Assembly: GCA_039029195.1 (NCBI GenBank)
Contig: JBCCGR010000049.1
Span: 1 to 35,077, forward strand
Reading direction: 5' to 3'
DNA: 35,077 bases
Source: JBCCGR01 sp039029195
GTDB lineage: Bacteria; Pseudomonadota; Alphaproteobacteria; Rhizobiales; Rhizobiaceae
Position numbers and translations under genes: made by a program
Shown: piece after piece, positions 6,931 to 14,794 of the stretch
How the letters are laid out: each line of letters starts with the position of its first letter
Numbering within the stretch: the stretch's first letter is position 1
Notes under the pieces: generated by a model
The model's database searches: none
Seen by the model: the letters and a program-made list of their open reading frames with translations, nothing else
What the model was told of the DNA's origin: nothing

Positions 6931-7335
6931 GTCGCCCGGTTCTACCGGAGAAACAGCGACAAAAGCAGAGGGCTTGAAGCGGACGCGGCTGAAATCCGGT
7001 TCAAGGAAAGTGTTGGGCTCGCTAAGGGCTCTCAGGGGCGTTTTGCAGGCGGGGCACTTTTTGCCCCGCCCGCAGATGCACCAATCACTCTAGATGAAGC
7101 TGGCATTGACAAGCACTTAGCCAACCGCGCCCGCAAATCGGCTGCACCGAATGACGCAGAATTTGAAGCTCTGGTTTCAGACTGGCGGGACCGAATTTCG
7201 GGTGACGGGCGTGTCACTCTCAATCTGTTTGACACGGGCAAGCGCGTTGCTGCTGGTGATGATGATACCGTGCACCAGTCGTGCCGAGCGCCGCCAGTTT
7301 TTGAGCCAAACCGAACATGCGTCACAAGTGGATAA
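6931..7335 (+). pseudogene. decayed phage/partition-type gene fragment
   Basis: The frame is open for 134 codons between stops at 6928 and 7333 but has no ATG in its first half. It encodes ITLDEAGIDKHLANRARKSA and then PNDAEFEALVSDWRDRI. The AGIDK-LA-RARK...EFE..V..WR pattern resembles the C-terminal region of proteins seen in alphaproteobacterial prophages and integrative elements next to ParB-like or MT-A70 methylase genes. The region after DRI looks scrambled. It contains a perfect 8-bp GGCGGGGC/GCCCCGCC hairpin at 7048-7070. It is probably the broken left edge of the integrase island; the family assignment is from memory of the motif only. Confidence 0.4.
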
Positions 7336-7430
7336 ACTGCCGTCCCCGGCCAAGAATGAAAATGGCTGAGAGACACGCCTAACCAATCCTCTTTCTCTCT
7401 GGTAGGGGCTGCTCAGGGCCTGCCGCTGGT

Positions 7431-7569
7431 GCCAGATTTCGAGGTGGCACAAGTGGGTTTGAAGTATGTAGTATACTGGTTCAAAACCAACCTGTGCCAC
7501 ATTGATTTTGAGGGTGGTGGCACAAGTAGGTTTTCAATTTTTCAGGCCAGATTTCGAGATTGAGACAAG
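7431..7569. repeat. cluster of 20-21 bp direct and inverted repeats
   Basis: GTGGCACAAGTGGGTTTGAA (7444-7463) recurs inverted at 7480-7500 and again directly at 7517-7537 with few changes. The first two form a long imperfect hairpin with a 16-base loop containing GTAGTATAC. In addition GCCAGATTTCGAG is a perfect direct repeat at 7431-7443 and 7546-7558, each followed by ACAAGT five or six bases later. It lies just beyond the last leftward gene of the island, where an element end, origin or recombinase arm sites could be. Confidence 0.7.
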
Positions 7570-7583
7570 TCCCTCGCCAATTT

Positions 7584-8252
7584 TCAGCTTGGCCGCTTTT
7601 TCCGCCGATACCACGTCCGCCGACTGATACCTTCAAGCTTCCATGGCTTTGTACGGCTCAGTGAATTGCTTAGGTATCGTTCCCTTGTTTGTGCACCGGC
7701 AGCACGTCGAATTTGGGTGCGCCGCTCTCGTGCACGCTTCCTGTTGAGTTCCTTGGCGAGTTCCTTTTGCCGTTGAGGACTCACGTCGCAGGCGGCAATC
7801 GTCCTGTTTGATAGCTCAACCCGCTCCCGCCATCTCAATGCCAGGAGTTCAGCGGCCCTTCGTTGGCTCAAGTTGTATGCCCGATGAAGTGTTTCGTTTA
7901 TGATTGGCTCAATGATTTCTTGCCGTCGAACCAGTGCCCACGGCGCAAACACACCGCACCAGCTTTCCAGCGCACCTCGAAACATGGCATCGTCGGGCAG
8001 TGCCACCCTCAGGGCATGCGCCGCAACCCGAATGTAGAATTCCGCATCGTCGGTTTTGGGAATCGCGTGGCCGTGTCTGTGACGAATGAGCGTCTCTACC
8101 TCTCGCAGGCGGTGGTTGGCGGCAGAATAGCCCTTTGCGCTACGAAACCGCTGACGTTGTTCGAGCAGTATCACCCGGCCCATCTTGAGCTTTCGCCCGG
8201 AGCGACTGAGGTTCTTGTGGTCGACAGCGACAGATTTCTTTGGCGGATTCAT
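7584..8252 (-). CDS. hypothetical integrative-element protein with C-terminal HTH-like motif
   Basis: The 222-residue basic protein has a central segment VETLIRHRHGHAIPKTDDAEFYIRVAAH, which recalls a protein common beside integrases in rhizobial elements (typically ...RHG..LP.TDDAD.Y...). Its C-terminus is very basic, with a coiled, charged stretch (QRQKELAKELNRKRARERR) ending in WKLEGISRRTWYRRKKRPS, the pattern of a short helix-turn-helix. It is probably a DNA-binding or replication-accessory protein of the element. It overlaps the upstream ORF by 4 bases (ATGA), so translation is coupled. No enzymatic motif is visible. Confidence 0.7.
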   Translation of the reverse strand: MNPPKKSVAVDHKNLSRSGRKLKMGRVILLEQRQRFRSAKGYSAANHRLREVETLIRHRHGHAIPKTDDAEFYIRVAAHALRVALPDDAMFRGALESWCGVFAPWALVRRQEIIEPIINETLHRAYNLSQRRAAELLALRWRERVELSNRTIAACDVSPQRQKELAKELNRKRARERRTQIRRAAGAQTRERYLSNSLSRTKPWKLEGISRRTWYRRKKRPS

Positions 8253-8437
8253 GCCACACCTGCCTGGACGGTTTCCCCGTCTCTTTTTACGGTGCTTTGA
8301 CGCCTCGATTTAGCGGCTTCTCGACAAACCTCCGCCGTCTGCAAAGCCGTCAATCCAAACTTTCGTTTGAACTGCACAACGGCGGATTGTCCGGGGCCGT
8401 TTTCGACCAACCACTCGATTGCGATTTGGAGGTTCAT
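8249..8437 (-). CDS. small hypothetical integrative-element protein (62 aa)
   Basis: The protein starts MNLQIAIEWLVENGPGQSAV and contains VQFKRKFGLTALQTAEVCREA, a helical pattern also seen in small proteins of rhizobial prophages and islands (xxFGLTxxQAxEAxREA). It overlaps both neighbours by 4 bases (ATGA at each end), which supports a real translated unit. It may be a small DNA-binding regulator; not assigned. Confidence 0.6.
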   Translation of the reverse strand: MNLQIAIEWLVENGPGQSAVVQFKRKFGLTALQTAEVCREAAKSRRQSTVKRDGETVQAGVA

Positions 8438-8622
8438 GCGTCACCCCCAAGCTTGCCCAACTTTATGAAAAGCCGAGCTTTAGATGGCGGCAATCTATAC
8501 CGCTCAGCGATCTTTCGAACCGCGTGGTTGTCTTGAATTTCCGGTTCAAATTTGCTATGTCCTGGGAGTGGATTTTGGAAGCTGCCCAGCCCTAATTTCG
8601 ACGCTATTTGAGCCCACCGCAT
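8434..8622 (-). CDS. small HTH-like integrative-element protein (62 aa)
   Basis: The C-terminal half, HAVRKIAERYRLPPSKARLF, looks like a helix-turn-helix of the kind encoded in rhizobial integrative elements next to integrases. Its stop overlaps the start of the following gene (ATGA). The only ATG in frame is at 8622, which has a poor SD (GCGCGGGG close to the ATG). The first 30 residues look less conserved in style, so the true start may differ. Confidence 0.5.
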   Translation of the reverse strand: MRWAQIASKLGLGSFQNPLPGHSKFEPEIQDNHAVRKIAERYRLPPSKARLFIKLGKLGGDA

Positions 8623-8674
8623 CCCCGCGCGGAGGGTTTTTCATTCCAACATTTCGCATCTGAAATCACCCCGC

Positions 8675-8917
8675 TCACGCTGCTTTGCCGTAGGTGAACT
8701 TGGCGGTCGGAAGCTGTTCTATCGCCGCTTCAATTTCTCTGGTGAGCCCCACGGTTCGTGAGCCCATTCTGCGCAGCGGTATCAGGCCGCGTCGGGCCAA
8801 ATTATAAACCTGGGCGGGGCAACACCCGATTGATTCCACAATTTCCGGAACGCTCATCGCCAGCTTGGGAGTAGCTGGTTTTTGGTTATGTTCTCGTAGC
8901 AAGGTTTCATGCTCCAT
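8675..8917 (-). CDS. AlpA-like / excisionase-type DNA-binding protein
   Basis: The 80-residue protein has a MerR-like winged HTH: LAMSVPEIVESIGCCPAQVY, then NLARRGLIPLRRMGSRTVGLTREIEAAI, with the recognition helix near residues 30-43. This is the layout of AlpA/HTH_17 regulators and excisionases of P4-type elements, which control integrase or excision. It lies between the small ORFs and the integrase module and directly downstream of a cluster of TGCGGTCT repeats, a possible target. Confidence in the domain is good; the exact role is inferred. Confidence 0.75.
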   Translation of the reverse strand: MEHETLLREHNQKPATPKLAMSVPEIVESIGCCPAQVYNLARRGLIPLRRMGSRTVGLTREIEAAIEQLPTAKFTYGKAA

Positions 8918-8974
8918 TAGCGTTGATAAGGGAGCTAGAATATGAATTAGCTATTTTATATCAATGATTTGGCC

Positions 8975-9148
8975 TGCGGTCTTTCGAGCTTTTACGGTGT
9001 AGTTGAGACCGCAGAAACGCCAAATGAGCGGGCAGAATGGCAAAGAATTTGTTCTCTGCGGTGCAACCATGCCGATATTGATTGCCAAAAGACCGCAGTG
9101 CGGTCTGACAGGTGGCAACGGAACGCCTCTTACACCGCAGTGCGGTCT
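8975..9148. repeat. six half-sites of TGCGGTCT, two as near-perfect palindromes
   Basis: AGACCGCA-G-TGCGGTCT is a perfect 17-bp palindrome at 9090-9106. A shorter version, ACCGCA-G-TGCGGT, is at 9134-9146, and single half-sites are at 8975-8982 and 9006-9013 in opposite orientation. The cluster spans about 175 bp just upstream of the AlpA-like gene (start 8917). It could be an operator or excisionase array, or an element origin. The surrounding open frames are low quality and probably not genes. Confidence 0.72.
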
Positions 9149-9439
9149 AGCAAGACGGTTGTCGTGGCCGAAATTTCCGCAGGGATTTCGAAGGAGTGTA
9201 CTCAGAAAACTCCAAGGCTGTGGATTGTTCGTGAAGTTGGTTCAGCGGGTTTTGTTGTAAACAGATAGCTCGGAATGCAGGGTATCAACGTCGCTGCCCT
9301 CTGGTGCGTGTTTCACCAACTCAAAAATCAATTTGCAGATCGGCCCGGCACTGGTTTGGGAAGCTCCGCGGTCATGCGTAGTCTCTCTCAGATTGCTCGG
9401 AAGATTGTTTTCGTCGGCCCATGTGACAGCCTCATTGAC
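9149..9439. other. 291-bp stretch without a recognised gene
   Basis: Rightward open frames here overlap the antisense of the 9440-10024 gene and look like shadows. I see no repeat, terminator or clear promoter. Confidence 0.4.
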
Positions 9440-10024
9440 CTAATGCTTCAACGCGTCACCGTCTTTCCACCCACCTTCATATGGTTCGCTGGTGTCCAGG
9501 TCGATTCCGTCGTTGATTTTTTCAAGGGCATGCTGGACGTTTCCTGCGATATCGCAAAGGTGCCGCCAGTCCGGCCTCACGTTGATTATCGTCCTGTCGA
9601 GCAACAATTCAATTGCTTGTTCCGTTTCTGGTGGGAGTGCCGGGTGGAACGATAGTTTTCCGACATTCACTCTGACCTCACGGGAAACGTACTTGTCAAA
9701 CCACTCGTTGAATTTGGAAGCGGCATCGCCGCTGGCGTGATCGGTGCTTTTGGGCGTGGAAACCAAGGCAAAGAAGTCCCGGGCAGTTTTCAATTCCTTG
9801 TCTGCGAGTTCTTGAACTTCTTTGAGGCGTGCAGCACCAACCTCAGCGCGCTTTAAGTGAAGGTAGCCGTTAAAGATACTGACAAGTTGGTCGAGCGCTT
9901 CACGGGGAATATTGTGCTCAAAGGCATTCTGAAGAAGACTCCATATCCCAGAGGTGACTACCAGTTCTGGGTCTGCTCCTGTGTATGTGAAAGCGCGTAG
10001 CTTTGGCCCGTTTGATTTAGCCAT
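9440..10024 (-). CDS. hypothetical protein coupled to the integrase
   Basis: The 194-residue soluble, mostly helical protein starts MAKSNGPKLRAFTYTGADPE. It has a charged helical stretch around residues 56-85 (LKRAEVGAARLKEVQELADKEL) and no signal peptide. Its start lies within the last codons of the integrase gene (8-base overlap in another frame), so it is translated together with the integrase. I recognise no family. Possible roles are an element maintenance or cargo function. Confidence 0.65.
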   Translation of the reverse strand: MAKSNGPKLRAFTYTGADPELVVTSGIWSLLQNAFEHNIPREALDQLVSIFNGYLHLKRAEVGAARLKEVQELADKELKTARDFFALVSTPKSTDHASGDAASKFNEWFDKYVSREVRVNVGKLSFHPALPPETEQAIELLLDRTIINVRPDWRHLCDIAGNVQHALEKINDGIDLDTSEPYEGGWKDGDALKH

Positions 10025-11231
10025 GGCGCAGCGTCACAATCTTGCCGGTGTCAGCGCCGGTACAAAAGTCAGCCCATGCCGACATGATTACCCGGCGTTT
10101 GTCCACGCTGGTTGAGCGCTTGTAGGCCAATTCCACTTTTGAGCCGACACGGTGAGCCAGACAGCCCTCAACCGCATCGTGCTCGAAACCAGTTCTGTCA
10201 GCGCACCAGTCTCTGAATGTGCTTCGGAAACCATGCGCCGTGATATCGTCTCGCTCCATGCGGCGGAGCATCATCAGCATGGCCATTTGAGACGGCGGAC
10301 GGCCTTTCTTGAGCCCTGGAAACACCCATTCACTTTGTCGGGCTTCATAGAGCGGCGTGAGAACATCCAATGCCGGTTGAGTGAGTGGCACGACATGCTC
10401 TCGCTTGTTCTTCATTCGGCTTGCCGGAATCTTCCAAAGCGCCTTGTTGAGGTCGATTTCGTCCCAAGTGGCGTTCAGCACTTCTCCGGTGCGGCCAACA
10501 GTGAATATGCAAAACTCAAGCGCCCTTGCAGCCACGGCCTTACGGGCGCGCAATTCCTGTATGAAGCTTTGTATCTCATCGTAGGGCAGGGCGGCGTGGT
10601 GTTCCTGCTCTGCTCGCTTGTCGTGCTTTGGTAAAACCTCTTTCAGTGAGCCGTAGTAGGTGGCCGGGTTTGGCCCTTCTCGCCACCCTTCGCCTTCTGC
10701 TCGGGCAAGCACCCGTTCAATTCGAGCACGCAACCTTCTCGCCGTTTCAGCCTTTGAAAGCCAGATTGGAGATAAGTCACTCACCACGTGCCGCATTTGG
10801 ATTTGTGAAACGGGCATGTTCCCAATCGTGTTGCAGTAAGTCTTGATTGAGTTTCGCCATTGCTGGACGTGTTTGTCGTTTCGCCATTCAGGCTCATTCA
10901 GAGCTATGTAGGCTTCAGCGGCTTCAAAGAATGTTGGCTCCCTCGACTTCGCTTCAATCACCGCGCGCGGGTCACCGCCATTCGCGACAGTCTTGCGGTG
11001 GTCAGCAACAATTTCACGAGCCAAAGCGAGGCTCACGTCCGGATATTGCCCGATTGCGATTTCGTCTCTTTTTGAAGCCGTGGTTTTTCGGGGATTCAGC
11101 CAGCGGAACACCCAGCTTTTGCGGCCACTTGGAAAAATCCTGAGAAACAAACCGTTCCCGTCACCGTACCGCCCCGGCTTGGAAGCCCGTTTGACTTTGA
11201 GGTCGGTTAGCCGGTTTATGCCTCGTGCCAA
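10017..11231 (-). CDS. P4-type tyrosine integrase
   Basis: The 404-residue protein has an N-terminal DUF4102 domain (about residues 1-95; GRYGDGNGLFLRIFPSGRKS and then WVFRW), a SAM-like core-binding domain (about 100-200) and a C-terminal catalytic domain. The catalytic set is complete: Arg247 in GRTGE, His333 and Arg336 in HGFR, His360 in LAHRVG, and Tyr370 in AYKRS. Such enzymes usually recombine an element into the 3' end of a tRNA or other gene. No tRNA was seen at either side. The promoter end faces 11232-11553, so the attachment site should be near there. The intact catalytic set suggests the enzyme could still work. Confidence 0.93.
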   Translation of the reverse strand: MARGINRLTDLKVKRASKPGRYGDGNGLFLRIFPSGRKSWVFRWLNPRKTTASKRDEIAIGQYPDVSLALAREIVADHRKTVANGGDPRAVIEAKSREPTFFEAAEAYIALNEPEWRNDKHVQQWRNSIKTYCNTIGNMPVSQIQMRHVVSDLSPIWLSKAETARRLRARIERVLARAEGEGWREGPNPATYYGSLKEVLPKHDKRAEQEHHAALPYDEIQSFIQELRARKAVAARALEFCIFTVGRTGEVLNATWDEIDLNKALWKIPASRMKNKREHVVPLTQPALDVLTPLYEARQSEWVFPGLKKGRPPSQMAMLMMLRRMERDDITAHGFRSTFRDWCADRTGFEHDAVEGCLAHRVGSKVELAYKRSTSVDKRRVIMSAWADFCTGADTGKIVTLRHG

Positions 11232-11484
11232 GTCAAGTCACCCTGCGAGTCACCTTTCTAACCGCGCTTAGCATAATCAGCTATAGTCAACATTAGACAG
11301 AAACCCTACAGAAAGCCCGGAATTCAGCCAATCATGGTAACAGCCAGTACTCACTGTTTTCCAACGATAGACAAACGATCTAAGGACCGTCTCTCCGCCA
11401 TTTGATATTCCCAAGCGATTGATATCTAAAAGATTAGTGGAGCGGCCTCTTGGCAGTGCCTTCCTGTGAATTTCCCTTGGAACG
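11232..11484. other. integrase upstream region, candidate attachment side
   Basis: Close to the integrase start, AGTCACC occurs twice as a direct repeat (AGTCACCCTGCGAGTCACC, about 11236-11254), a layout compatible with recombinase arm sites. No tRNA end or matching duplicate at the 6.9-7.6 kb side was found by eye, so the att core cannot be placed. Nothing else is recognised up to the terminator at 11485. Confidence 0.35.
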
Positions 11485-11516
11485 AAAAAGGCTCCCACAA
11501 CGAAGCGCGAGCCTTT
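11485..11516 (-). terminator. rho-independent terminator of the seven-gene TRAP operon
   Basis: AAAGGCTC (11487-11494) and GAGCCTTT (11509-11516) form a perfect 8-bp stem with a 14-base loop, followed on the minus strand by TTTTT. It lies 37 bases past the stop of the ornithine cyclodeaminase-family gene. Confidence 0.8.
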
Positions 11517-11553
11517 GCCTATGACACTGATCGGGTCGTGGGAGAACTTCGAC

Positions 11554-12510
11554 CTAGGCTCGTTTTCGAACCAGATCGGCAGCGGCCAAATCTTGAGCGG
11601 CGACGCCAAGCGAGCGGTATAATGTAATCGCGTCGGCGCTGCGACGGCCTGATTTTGAGCCTGAGAAAACCTCTCCAATTTCGGCACGGATGTGATCCTC
11701 GGAAATTTTGCCGCTTTCAATCGCCGAAATAATCTCCTTTGCCTGCGCCAAGGCCGAGGGTCGATAGTCCGTGAAGAGCTCCGACTTAAGCAGCAAGGTC
11801 TCGTCAATTTCCTGCACGAAAGGCATCGACGCGCCCACCGCGTTTACATGGGTGCCGGGACCAATCCATTCGCCAAACAACACAGGTTCCGCCGTCGAGG
11901 TAACCGAACACACCACATCGGCATCAGCAACGGCAGACTGAATGTCGGGTGCGGCAATGAAAGTTACGTCCGGATGATGGGGTTTTACGCTTGCAATGAA
12001 ATTTTCGGCCTTCTCCTTTGTCCGCCCAGCGATGCGAACTTCACTGAAATTGCAAACGAGACAAAGGGCCTCAAGGTGACTTTCTGCCTGTTCACCAGTG
12101 CCGACAATGGCAAGTGATTTGGCTTCGCCGTTCGCCAATTTGCGTGTCGCAGCGGCGGAAGCAGCAGCCGTGCGGATCGCGGTGACAGCATCGGCATTCA
12201 TGGCAATTTCGGGTGCGCCGGTTGTTGGATCGAAAAGGACGACGACCCCGATATGGGAGCTGAGCCCTTTTGCCGGATTGCCGGGAAACAGGCTCAAGAC
12301 CTTGATTCCGTAGAGCGTTTCTGCGCCATCATCCAACGTCATGGCGCCCGGCATGATGCCGAGTTTGTTGGTGCCGTCGATATCCATGACCGTTCGAAGT
12401 GGCAAGTTGGCCTTGCCTTGCGACACGTGGATCATGGTTTCTTCCATGCAATCAATTGCGTCTGCCATTGGCAAAAGACGACGAACATCATCAGCATCTA
12501 AAAGTTTCAA
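11554..12510 (-). CDS. ornithine cyclodeaminase / mu-crystallin family protein
   Basis: The 318-residue protein has the family N-terminus MKLLDADDVRRLLPMADAID, the substrate/NAD segment FPGNPAKGLSSHIGVVVLFD, a Rossmann nucleotide-binding motif SLAIVGTGEQAESHLEA, and the C-terminal FTDYRPSALAQAKE, all typical of ornithine cyclodeaminase, alanine dehydrogenase of this fold and ketimine reductases. It is full length and lies last in the operon, 14 bases after the alpha/beta hydrolase. In this context it probably deaminates or reduces an imine from an amino acid delivered by the TRAP system. Which reaction it catalyses cannot be told from the family alone. Confidence 0.9.
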   Translation of the reverse strand: MKLLDADDVRRLLPMADAIDCMEETMIHVSQGKANLPLRTVMDIDGTNKLGIMPGAMTLDDGAETLYGIKVLSLFPGNPAKGLSSHIGVVVLFDPTTGAPEIAMNADAVTAIRTAAASAAATRKLANGEAKSLAIVGTGEQAESHLEALCLVCNFSEVRIAGRTKEKAENFIASVKPHHPDVTFIAAPDIQSAVADADVVCSVTSTAEPVLFGEWIGPGTHVNAVGASMPFVQEIDETLLLKSELFTDYRPSALAQAKEIISAIESGKISEDHIRAEIGEVFSGSKSGRRSADAITLYRSLGVAAQDLAAADLVRKRA

Positions 12511-12524
12511 ATTATTGTCTCCAT

Positions 12525-13349
12525 TCAGCCGTCAACTTTGGTCAGGCCGAGAACCTCACGAAGCATGGCGATATACATGTCCGGCTTCGTCACATAGGGA
12601 AAGTGGCTCGCATCGCCCATGTTGAAGGCCTTGGCTGGTTTCAGGGCGTCTCGAAGAGCCGATCGCACCGGCGGTGGGATCAGATGGTCATCATCGCTCT
12701 CGACCGTATAGATGGAATCAGCAGTCAGCGTCTGTCGTGGCAGCTTGGGAGCTTCCTTCAGCGCGATCAGTCGGTTGCGCAACTGTTTTTCCGGAATCCG
12801 GCCTTCAACCTCCGCCACCAGCAGCTCAGCCAAATAGCAATATGGATGCCCGTCCGTCATCCAGGTGCGCAGCCCGTTGAGAAATCCGTTGGCCAGAACT
12901 TCAATTTCCACAGTTTCCAGGTCGAGCGCATAAGGAGGGATGTTGCTGACGATGGAGGCGTCGGGAAGGGTGTTTGCAGCCACCAGCGCGCTGATCAGGT
13001 CGGGGTGGCTTGCGGATGTCTCCTGGGCAACATAACCGCCAAGTGAAGAACCCAGGATTGTGGCATCCTGCAAATTGTCCTTGCGAACCATTGCGGCAAT
13101 GTCGTCCGACCAATCGGATATGCCGCCGGCTGCTGGATAACTCAGAGCAAGAATGCGCGCCTCGTGTTCAAGCGCTTCAATCTGCTGCCAGAATATATCT
13201 GCGCGACCCAGAGTGCCGGGCAACAGAACGAGCGATGGCCCGGCAGACCCTGCGCGAATGCAGCCCCACTCCCGCTCACCGAATTTGCGTAATTCTTCCG
13301 GGTGGGACTGTGAAAACCTGTCCCGCGAGGCGATCAGTGAACTGCTCAT
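12525..13349 (-). CDS. alpha/beta hydrolase
   Basis: The 274-residue protein has the nucleophile elbow GSSLGG (about residues 99-104), an oxyanion region LLPGTLGRADIFW near the N-terminus, an acid residue within ESDDDHLIPP (about 224-233) and the catalytic His in GDASHFPYV. The triad is complete. The start overlaps the end of the M81 gene by 4 bases (ATGA). No signal peptide is present, so it is cytoplasmic. A role in cleaving an ester, lactone or amide made by the upstream enzymes is likely but inferred. GSSLGGYVAQE recalls maspardin-type hydrolases. Confidence 0.88.
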   Translation of the reverse strand: MSSSLIASRDRFSQSHPEELRKFGEREWGCIRAGSAGPSLVLLPGTLGRADIFWQQIEALEHEARILALSYPAAGGISDWSDDIAAMVRKDNLQDATILGSSLGGYVAQETSASHPDLISALVAANTLPDASIVSNIPPYALDLETVEIEVLANGFLNGLRTWMTDGHPYCYLAELLVAEVEGRIPEKQLRNRLIALKEAPKLPRQTLTADSIYTVESDDDHLIPPPVRSALRDALKPAKAFNMGDASHFPYVTKPDMYIAMLREVLGLTKVDG

Positions 13350-14794
13350 GAAAACGGATTCTCCGTTTTTGGCCAGTATCTGTCATCACGCTTGGTGTAG
13401 GGGATGATGGTCATATCCGGTGTTACTGTTCCAGGGGTCCGCACATGGATCACCTGCGGGCTGATGCGGGCAAAATTCTGGTAGAAGTGGTTGGTCGATT
13501 TGGGGATCAGAACGCGCATGGCTTCGATGTCGATCCCAAGATCGGTATATACAGATGGTGAAAAGTTCTGTGTTCTGATTGACGAAACAACGAGATGCAC
13601 GCCATCTACATCAAGCCAGACGCCGGTGCCCACCTCCATATCAATATCGCCAAGTTGCTGGCTCATGTTTTCCCGGATGGCGCGAACGGTCACGTCGAGA
13701 TCGATGGCATTGCCGGATTCAGCACAGATTTTGCCACCCAGCCGTACCCGCATGCGGGCGCCAACACCTGCGTCCTGACACATGGTCACCAGCACAGGGT
13801 CCCAGAAAATTCCGTGCGCGACATCTTTGATGCCGCGCTTTAAAATCTCCTCCAGAAAGAAAGTTGCATCGGATGGCGCACCCCCACCGGCATTGTCTCC
13901 CGTATCTGCCAGGGTCACCGGAAATTTAGTAGCGCTTTCCAACATGTCCAATGCGGTTGGAATGTCGGGAAACTTAATCCTCAAGCCCTCACGAATGCCT
14001 TGCAGCTGGCGGGTAAAATCCTCAGCAACCTTTGCAGCTTTTTCTTTATCATTGTCGGTGATCACCAACATCTTTGAGCCGACATCAGCCACATCTGCCC
14101 ATGGAAAACCGTGCGTCAACGACACGGAAAGTACTCCGTCCTTACCCTCAGCATCCTTCATCGCCTGAACAAAGCCCTTTGCGGGGTCTTTCATCGTCTC
14201 AATGATGGTCATCATTCGGCATTCATGGGCGCACATTACGGGGCTGATTTTTCCCTCAGCCGCATCTGCGGCCAACGTGAACAGTTCACGCGCCCTGTCT
14301 GGTGCATCGACATGGGGGTATTCTTTGTAGTTTACGATCAGGTCTGCATGGTCGAGCATCGCCTGCGTCAGGTGATTGTGCAGATCAAGTTCAAGACCTA
14401 TCGTCCGGTCCGGTCCCATGGTCGCTCTGGCTCGCTGCATCATGTCGCCTTCGCAATCATCATAGCCATCGGCCACCATGGCGCCGTGCATGGACAGAAG
14501 CAAAATGTCGGGTTGATGTTTTTCGATATCGGCAAGGATTTCATCCCGAAAGGACTCATAGGTTTCTCTAACCGTCGTTCCCGCGGGTTGTGCAGCGGCG
14601 GAAAGGCTTTCCACCACCTCCCATCTGCGCTCCTGTGCCATGCGTCGCCATTCGTGAAGCGGCGCAGTGAACAGCATAGCGGTCTCACGGGTTGCTTCGC
14701 GTGTCACCAGTCCGGCTTCGAAAGCGAGCCGGCCTGTCGGCATTGGTGAGAAAGTGTTTGTTTCCGTGGCCAGGCAGGCGATGAGAACTTTCAT
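13346..14794 (-). CDS. M81 family metallopeptidase (MlrC-like)
   Basis: The 482-residue protein starts MKVLIACLATETNTFSPMPT, the standard start of the MlrC/DUF1485 family. The metal-binding segment GLELDLHNHLT (Asp and His of the D-x-H pair) is followed about 20 residues later by the HVDAPDR region. The HGAMVADGYDDCEGD motif and the C-terminal half (LADTGDNAGGGAPSDATFFL) are intact. MlrC itself hydrolyses linear microcystin fragments, but most members in alphaproteobacteria lie beside transporters and act on unknown amide-bonded compounds. It overlaps DctQ upstream and the hydrolase downstream by 4 bases each. It is probably the first hydrolytic step on the imported compound. Confidence 0.92.
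   Translation of the reverse strand: MKVLIACLATETNTFSPMPTGRLAFEAGLVTREATRETAMLFTAPLHEWRRMAQERRWEVVESLSAAAQPAGTTVRETYESFRDEILADIEKHQPDILLLSMHGAMVADGYDDCEGDMMQRARATMGPDRTIGLELDLHNHLTQAMLDHADLIVNYKEYPHVDAPDRARELFTLAADAAEGKISPVMCAHECRMMTIIETMKDPAKGFVQAMKDAEGKDGVLSVSLTHGFPWADVADVGSKMLVITDNDKEKAAKVAEDFTRQLQGIREGLRIKFPDIPTALDMLESATKFPVTLADTGDNAGGGAPSDATFFLEEILKRGIKDVAHGIFWDPVLVTMCQDAGVGARMRVRLGGKICAESGNAIDLDVTVRAIRENMSQQLGDIDMEVGTGVWLDVDGVHLVVSSIRTQNFSPSVYTDLGIDIEAMRVLIPKSTNHFYQNFARISPQVIHVRTPGTVTPDMTIIPYTKRDDRYWPKTENPFS

Noticed and set aside
7431..7569. CRISPR array
   Set aside because: The repeats are too few, occur in both orientations, have irregular spacing and lack cas genes nearby.
8969..9268. 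Rightward open frames of 85-99 codons over the TGCGGTCT cluster
   Set aside because: They arise because the repeats lack stops in these frames; the translations are low-complexity around the repeats, with no SD or family.
11277..11807. 176-codon leftward frame overlapping the end of the cyclodeaminase gene
   Set aside because: It runs through the terminator and in a different frame over the real gene; no family resemblance.
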